A stretch of DNA of 10,061 nucleotides from CAYSDL01 sp964429875 (lineage in GTDB: Bacteria; Fidelibacterota; Marinisomatia; SCGC-AAA003-L08; D37C17): contig CAYSDL010000051.1 of NCBI GenBank assembly GCA_964429875.1, positions 1 to 10,061 of the forward strand, given 5' to 3'. Position numbers and translations under genes: made by a program. The notes beneath the pieces are model-generated. The model was given only the letters and a program-made list of their open reading frames with translations, ran no database searches and had not been told where the DNA came from. The first letter of the stretch is position 1; each line of letters starts with the position of its first letter. Shown piece after piece: positions 7,252-10,061 of the stretch.

Positions 7252-8919
7252 ATGATTAGCACTATTCTAAATATACTTGGGTCTCTGGGTGTATTCCTAT
7301 TTGGAATGAAGGTTATGAGTGAGGGGATCCAAAAGACAGCAGGAAGTCGTCTAAGGGATATCTTAGGTTACATGACTCAAAATAGAGTGGCTGGTGTTTT
7401 TACTGGATTTTTAACTACATGTTTAGTCCAATCATCTTCAGCTACAACTGTAATGGTTGTGAGTTTTGTTAATGCAGGCCTGCTCAGTTTAACACAATCA
7501 ATTGGCATTGTGATGGGTGCTAATATAGGGACAACTATCACAGGATGGTTAGTTGCTATACTTGGATTTAAATTCAATATTTCTAGCATAGCTCTTCCAG
7601 CAATAGGTATCGGACTTCCTCTTATTTTTTCAAAAAAAATAAAAAGAAAAAATATTGGAGAAATATTTGTTGGATTTGGATTGCTTTTTTTAGGTCTGAA
7701 ATTCCTAAAAAATTCAGTTCCTGATATCAAAAATAATCCTGAAGTTCTTGAGTTTTTATCCTCCTACACTGATTTAGGAATTATATCGATATTTATTTTT
7801 ATTTTAGTAGGTGTAATACTAACAATTACAGTTCAATCTTCAAGTGCTGCAATGACTATTACAATAACTATGGCATTTAAAGGATGGATAGATTTTCCTA
7901 CTGCAGCAGCACTTATTTTGGGTGAAAATATTGGTACAACTATTACTGCTTATCTAGCATCATTAGGTGGAAATTTTCATGCAAAAAGGACTGCAAGAGC
8001 ACACCTTATCTTTAATGTCTTTGGTGTTGTATGGATGTTGATTGTTTTTAGTTTTTTTGTAACATTTATTGATTATATAGTCCCAGGAGATCCTTCAAAC
8101 CCTGAAAATATTCCTGTCCATTTATCAATGTTCCATACAATTTTTAACATTACTAATGTATTGCTTCTTATTTGGTTTGTCCCACAAATTGCAAAAATAG
8201 TTAAAAAAATGGTAAAACCAACAAAAGAAGAAGAAGAGGAGAAACAATATAAATTAGAATATTTTAGTACAGGAGTACAGCCTGTCCCAGAAATCGCTAT
8301 TATTGAAGCTAAAAAAGAAGTTATTAAGATGTCAAATTTGATAATAAAAATGCTTGATTCTTTTAAGCAGTCATTTAAAAAAAGGGAAAGTATTCAAGAT
8401 GATATTTTAAAGATTAGAAAAAGCGAAAATAAAACTGATGAAATGCAGGAAGAAATTTCAAATTATCTTGCTCAATGCACAAAGCATGAATTAAGTATTG
8501 AAAGTTCAAAAAGTGCAGCAGCTATGATGAGGATAACTAGTGAGCTCGAAAGTATAGGTGATAGTGTTTTTAATTTATTTTTGCATATTGAAAAGGCAGA
8601 AAATGATTTGAAATTTGATGATGAAATGAATGCTGAAATTATAGGATTACATAATTCTGTTTATAAATTTATAAAGTGGAATGATACATTTATTTCAAAT
8701 AATATAAAAGGCATGAGTGATTCAGATCTTAAGAAGTCAATTGAAATGGAAAAAGAAATTGATAATACTAGAAATAAGCTATTAGACTCATCAAGAAATA
8801 GACTTACAAAAGAATCTAACCTTAAAGCAGAATTACATTACATGGATATTATAAAACATTTAGAGCATATAGGTGACTATTCTTTGAATATTTCACAAGC
8901 TCTTGAGCAAATTTATTAA
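7252..8919 (+). CDS. Na+/phosphate cotransporter family protein with PhoU-like C-terminal domain
   Basis: A 555-aa inner-membrane protein of the Na/Pi cotransporter family (PF02690 type, NptA/YjbB-like). The membrane part (residues 1-315) is an inverted duplication: QSSSATT at 60-66 with GANIGTTIT at 89-97 in the first half, and QSSSAAMT at 195-202 with GENIGTTIT at 224-232 in the second. These QSSS and G-NIGTT motifs form the substrate and sodium site in the family. A charged linker with five Glu (326-330) leads to a helical PhoU-like domain (about 350-550) with the paired ESIGD (433-437) and EHIGD (538-542) motifs. It would move phosphate across the membrane; arsenate is a plausible analogue. 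Direction may be import or export, since YjbB of E. coli is reported as an exporter. The ATG gives the family's usual start but has no Shine-Dalgarno, only an AT-rich leader. The stop overlaps the arsenate reductase gene. Confidence 0.93.
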   Translation: MISTILNILGSLGVFLFGMKVMSEGIQKTAGSRLRDILGYMTQNRVAGVFTGFLTTCLVQSSSATTVMVVSFVNAGLLSLTQSIGIVMGANIGTTITGWLVAILGFKFNISSIALPAIGIGLPLIFSKKIKRKNIGEIFVGFGLLFLGLKFLKNSVPDIKNNPEVLEFLSSYTDLGIISIFIFILVGVILTITVQSSSAAMTITITMAFKGWIDFPTAAALILGENIGTTITAYLASLGGNFHAKRTARAHLIFNVFGVVWMLIVFSFFVTFIDYIVPGDPSNPENIPVHLSMFHTIFNITNVLLLIWFVPQIAKIVKKMVKPTKEEEEEKQYKLEYFSTGVQPVPEIAIIEAKKEVIKMSNLIIKMLDSFKQSFKKRESIQDDILKIRKSENKTDEMQEEISNYLAQCTKHELSIESSKSAAAMMRITSELESIGDSVFNLFLHIEKAENDLKFDDEMNAEIIGLHNSVYKFIKWNDTFISNNIKGMSDSDLKKSIEMEKEIDNTRNKLLDSSRNRLTKESNLKAELHYMDIIKHLEHIGDYSLNISQALEQIY

Positions 8920-9334
8920 AAAAAAAATTCTATTTTTATGTACAGGCAATTCCTGTAGATCCCAAATGGCAGAAGGTTTTGCCAAACAACATTTAAATCA
9001 TTTTCAGATCAGTAGTGGTGGCACGCAACCAGAGAAAGTAAATCTATATGCTATTAAGGTAATGCAAAATATAGGGATTGATATTTCCAATCATAAATCA
9101 AAAAAAATAAATAATGATGAATTTAATTCATTTGATCTCATTATTACATTATGCGGAGATGCTAGAGATAAATGTCCTATTATATCTAAAAGTAAACATA
9201 TACACTGGAATATTGAAGATCCTGCAAAGTATAAGGGAAATGATGAGGAATTAATATTAAAGTATTCTGAAATTAGAGATAATATTATAGATAAAATAAA
9301 ATTGTTAAAAATACAATTAAATAAACAAAATTAA
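8903..9334 (+). CDS. arsC: Arsenate reductase, thioredoxin-coupled low-MW phosphatase type
   Basis: A 143-aa cytoplasmic enzyme that reduces arsenate to arsenite. The phosphatase-type loop CTGNSCRS places nucleophile Cys13 and Arg19 (CX5R). Cys84 and Cys91 in LCGDARDKCP match the spacing of the second and third redox cysteines of the S. aureus pI258 / B. subtilis ArsC family (10-82-89), and Asp106-Pro107 in EDPAKY is the general-acid loop. The three-Cys relay distinguishes it from ordinary low-MW tyrosine phosphatases. The start shown is TTG 8903, overlapping the Na/Pi gene by 17 bp; no ATG or GTG exists upstream of the active site in this frame. Homologues usually begin MKKKILFLCTGN, which would fit an unusual ATT start at 8915, so the first four residues are uncertain. 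An A10 run (8918-8927) lies at the start. It is followed after 10 bp by the aquaporin gene, clearly the same operon. Confidence 0.93.
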   Translation: MSKFIKKKILFLCTGNSCRSQMAEGFAKQHLNHFQISSGGTQPEKVNLYAIKVMQNIGIDISNHKSKKINNDEFNSFDLIITLCGDARDKCPIISKSKHIHWNIEDPAKYKGNDEELILKYSEIRDNIIDKIKLLKIQLNKQN

Positions 9335-9340
9335 AGAGGG
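9335..9340 (+). promoter_or_regulatory. Ribosome-binding site choosing between two tandem ATGs of the channel gene
   Basis: AGAGGG begins right after the arsC stop codon. It is 1 bp from the ATG at 9342 and 4 bp from the ATG at 9345, so the second ATG has the more workable spacing. Confidence 0.6.
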
Positions 9341-9344
9341 AATG

Positions 9345-9983
9345 ATGAAATATTTAGTAGAAGGAATAGGAACTTTCTTTTTAGTAGCAGTTGTAGTTGG
9401 ATCTGGAATTATGGCTGAAAATCTAGCAAATGGAAATAATGCTGTTGCGCTTTTGGGAAATACCATAGCAACCGGTGCAATCCTCTATGTGTTAATAAAA
9501 ATGTTTGGATCAATATCTGGAGCACATTTTAATCCAGCTGTTAGTTTTGTATTTTTACTAAAAGAAGAAATAGATTTAAAAGATTTTTTGTATTATGTGA
9601 TTGTTCAAATTGCAAGCGGGATTATTGCTGTTTTTATAATTCATTATATTTTTGAAACAATAGTGTTCCAAATTTCTGAAAATATAAGAGGAGAGTTTCC
9701 ATTGCTTGTCAGTGAAATTATAGCTACATGCGGACTTATAATGACAATCCTATTTATCAGAGATAAGGATGAAAGCTCAGTTGCAATAGGAGTTGCTCTA
9801 TTTATTACAGCAGGGTACTGGTTTACATCTTCAACTTCTTTTGCAAATCCAGCTGTTACTATTGCTAGAGTTTTTACAAATACATTTACTGGTATTGCAC
9901 CACAATCAATTATTTACTTTATATCAGGTCAATTAATTGGATCATTTATCGGGTTAAAAATATTCCAAGTAAGTAAAAAATAA
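9345..9983 (+). CDS. Aquaporin/MIP-family channel, probable arsenite (AqpS-like) channel
   Basis: A 212-aa integral membrane channel with about six helices and the two half-helix signatures: HFNPAVS (Asn63-Pro64-Ala65) and FANPAVTIAR (Asn168-Pro169-Ala170). In water-selective aquaporins the second NPA is followed at once by Arg, part of the narrow selectivity filter. Here that residue is Val171, and the filter His of helix 5 also appears absent (Ala156/Gly157 by hand alignment). This makes a wider, uncharged pore, suited to neutral solutes such as As(OH)3. Placement right after arsC agrees: in Sinorhizobium meliloti, AqpS stands in an ars operon in place of an arsenite pump. The sequence TSSTSFANPAVTIAR also resembles the channels I remember from other ars operons. 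A glycerol or general solute channel is the alternative. The start ATG 9345 is chosen over ATG 9342 by ribosome-site spacing. Confidence 0.9.
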   Translation: MKYLVEGIGTFFLVAVVVGSGIMAENLANGNNAVALLGNTIATGAILYVLIKMFGSISGAHFNPAVSFVFLLKEEIDLKDFLYYVIVQIASGIIAVFIIHYIFETIVFQISENIRGEFPLLVSEIIATCGLIMTILFIRDKDESSVAIGVALFITAGYWFTSSTSFANPAVTIARVFTNTFTGIAPQSIIYFISGQLIGSFIGLKIFQVSKK

Positions 9984-10007
9984 TCCCAATAAATAAATTT
10001 TTGAAGT

Positions 10008-10047
10008 AAAAAAAACGAGCCTTCCATAACAGAAGGCTCGCCTTTTC
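10008..10047 (+). terminator. Bidirectional rho-independent terminator after the channel gene
   Basis: CGAGCCTTC (10016-10024) and GAAGGCTCG (10032-10040) form a perfect 9-bp GC-rich stem with a 7-base loop. On the plus strand it is followed by CCTTTTCT; on the minus strand by eight T (complement of A8 at 10008-10015). It ends the plus-strand operon. The better T run faces the minus strand, so a converging gene beyond the window is likely to use it too. The 25 bp between the stop at 9983 and this element hold nothing recognisable. Confidence 0.9.
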
Positions 10048-10061
10048 TAAGATTGAATATA

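Noticed and set aside
7377..7730. Open frame of 117 codons on the minus strand inside the Na/Pi gene
   Set aside because: It lies opposite the conserved QSSS and NIGTT transport motifs, has no ribosome site and resembles no known protein; a shadow of the real coding frame.

Overview
The window is strongly AT-rich bacterial DNA with tightly packed genes, an outer-membrane beta-barrel protein and a C-terminal dockerin-type repeat pair on a secreted enzyme. That combination, the many Asn/Lys/Ile-rich proteins, and a class III cyclase opening with an 'RKLAAIMFTDI'-like start suggest a Gram-negative marine lineage of the FCB group. Candidatus Marinimicrobia (SAR406) is my best guess. This is inference from sequence style, not a marker-gene placement.

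Left half, minus strand, read right to left: dnaG primase (4167-2371); an ABC exporter half-transporter whose likely ATG overlaps the dnaG stop (2381-597); a CAT-anticodon tRNA, most likely tRNA-Ile2 (545-472); a rho-independent terminator (453-421); then the 5' part of a class III nucleotidyl cyclase that runs off the window edge (398-1).

A 129-bp AT-rich divergent intergenic region (4168-4296) separates dnaG from a plus-strand series. It carries an inverted pair TTGTTTCA...TGAAACAA.

Right half, plus strand: a secreted Ntn-hydrolase of the C45/penicillin acyltransferase-like family with a C-terminal dockerin pair (4297-6213); an outer-membrane porin-like barrel (6295-7185); a Na+/phosphate cotransporter fused to a PhoU-like domain (7252-8919); a thioredoxin-type arsenate reductase (8903-9334); and an aquaporin-family channel whose usual selectivity-filter Arg is Val (9345-9983). 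A strong, probably bidirectional hairpin terminator (10008-10047) closes the run. No internal terminator is visible between 4297 and 9983.

The last three genes overlap or are spaced by about 10 bp and make biochemical sense together. Phosphate (and its analogue arsenate) would cross the membrane through the Na/Pi protein, ArsC would reduce arsenate to arsenite, and the channel would let arsenite out. No arsR, arsB or acr3 is present in the window, so this looks like a minimal phosphate/arsenate cassette with a channel in place of an arsenite pump. The porin just upstream could supply the outer-membrane step, but nothing in its sequence proves a substrate.
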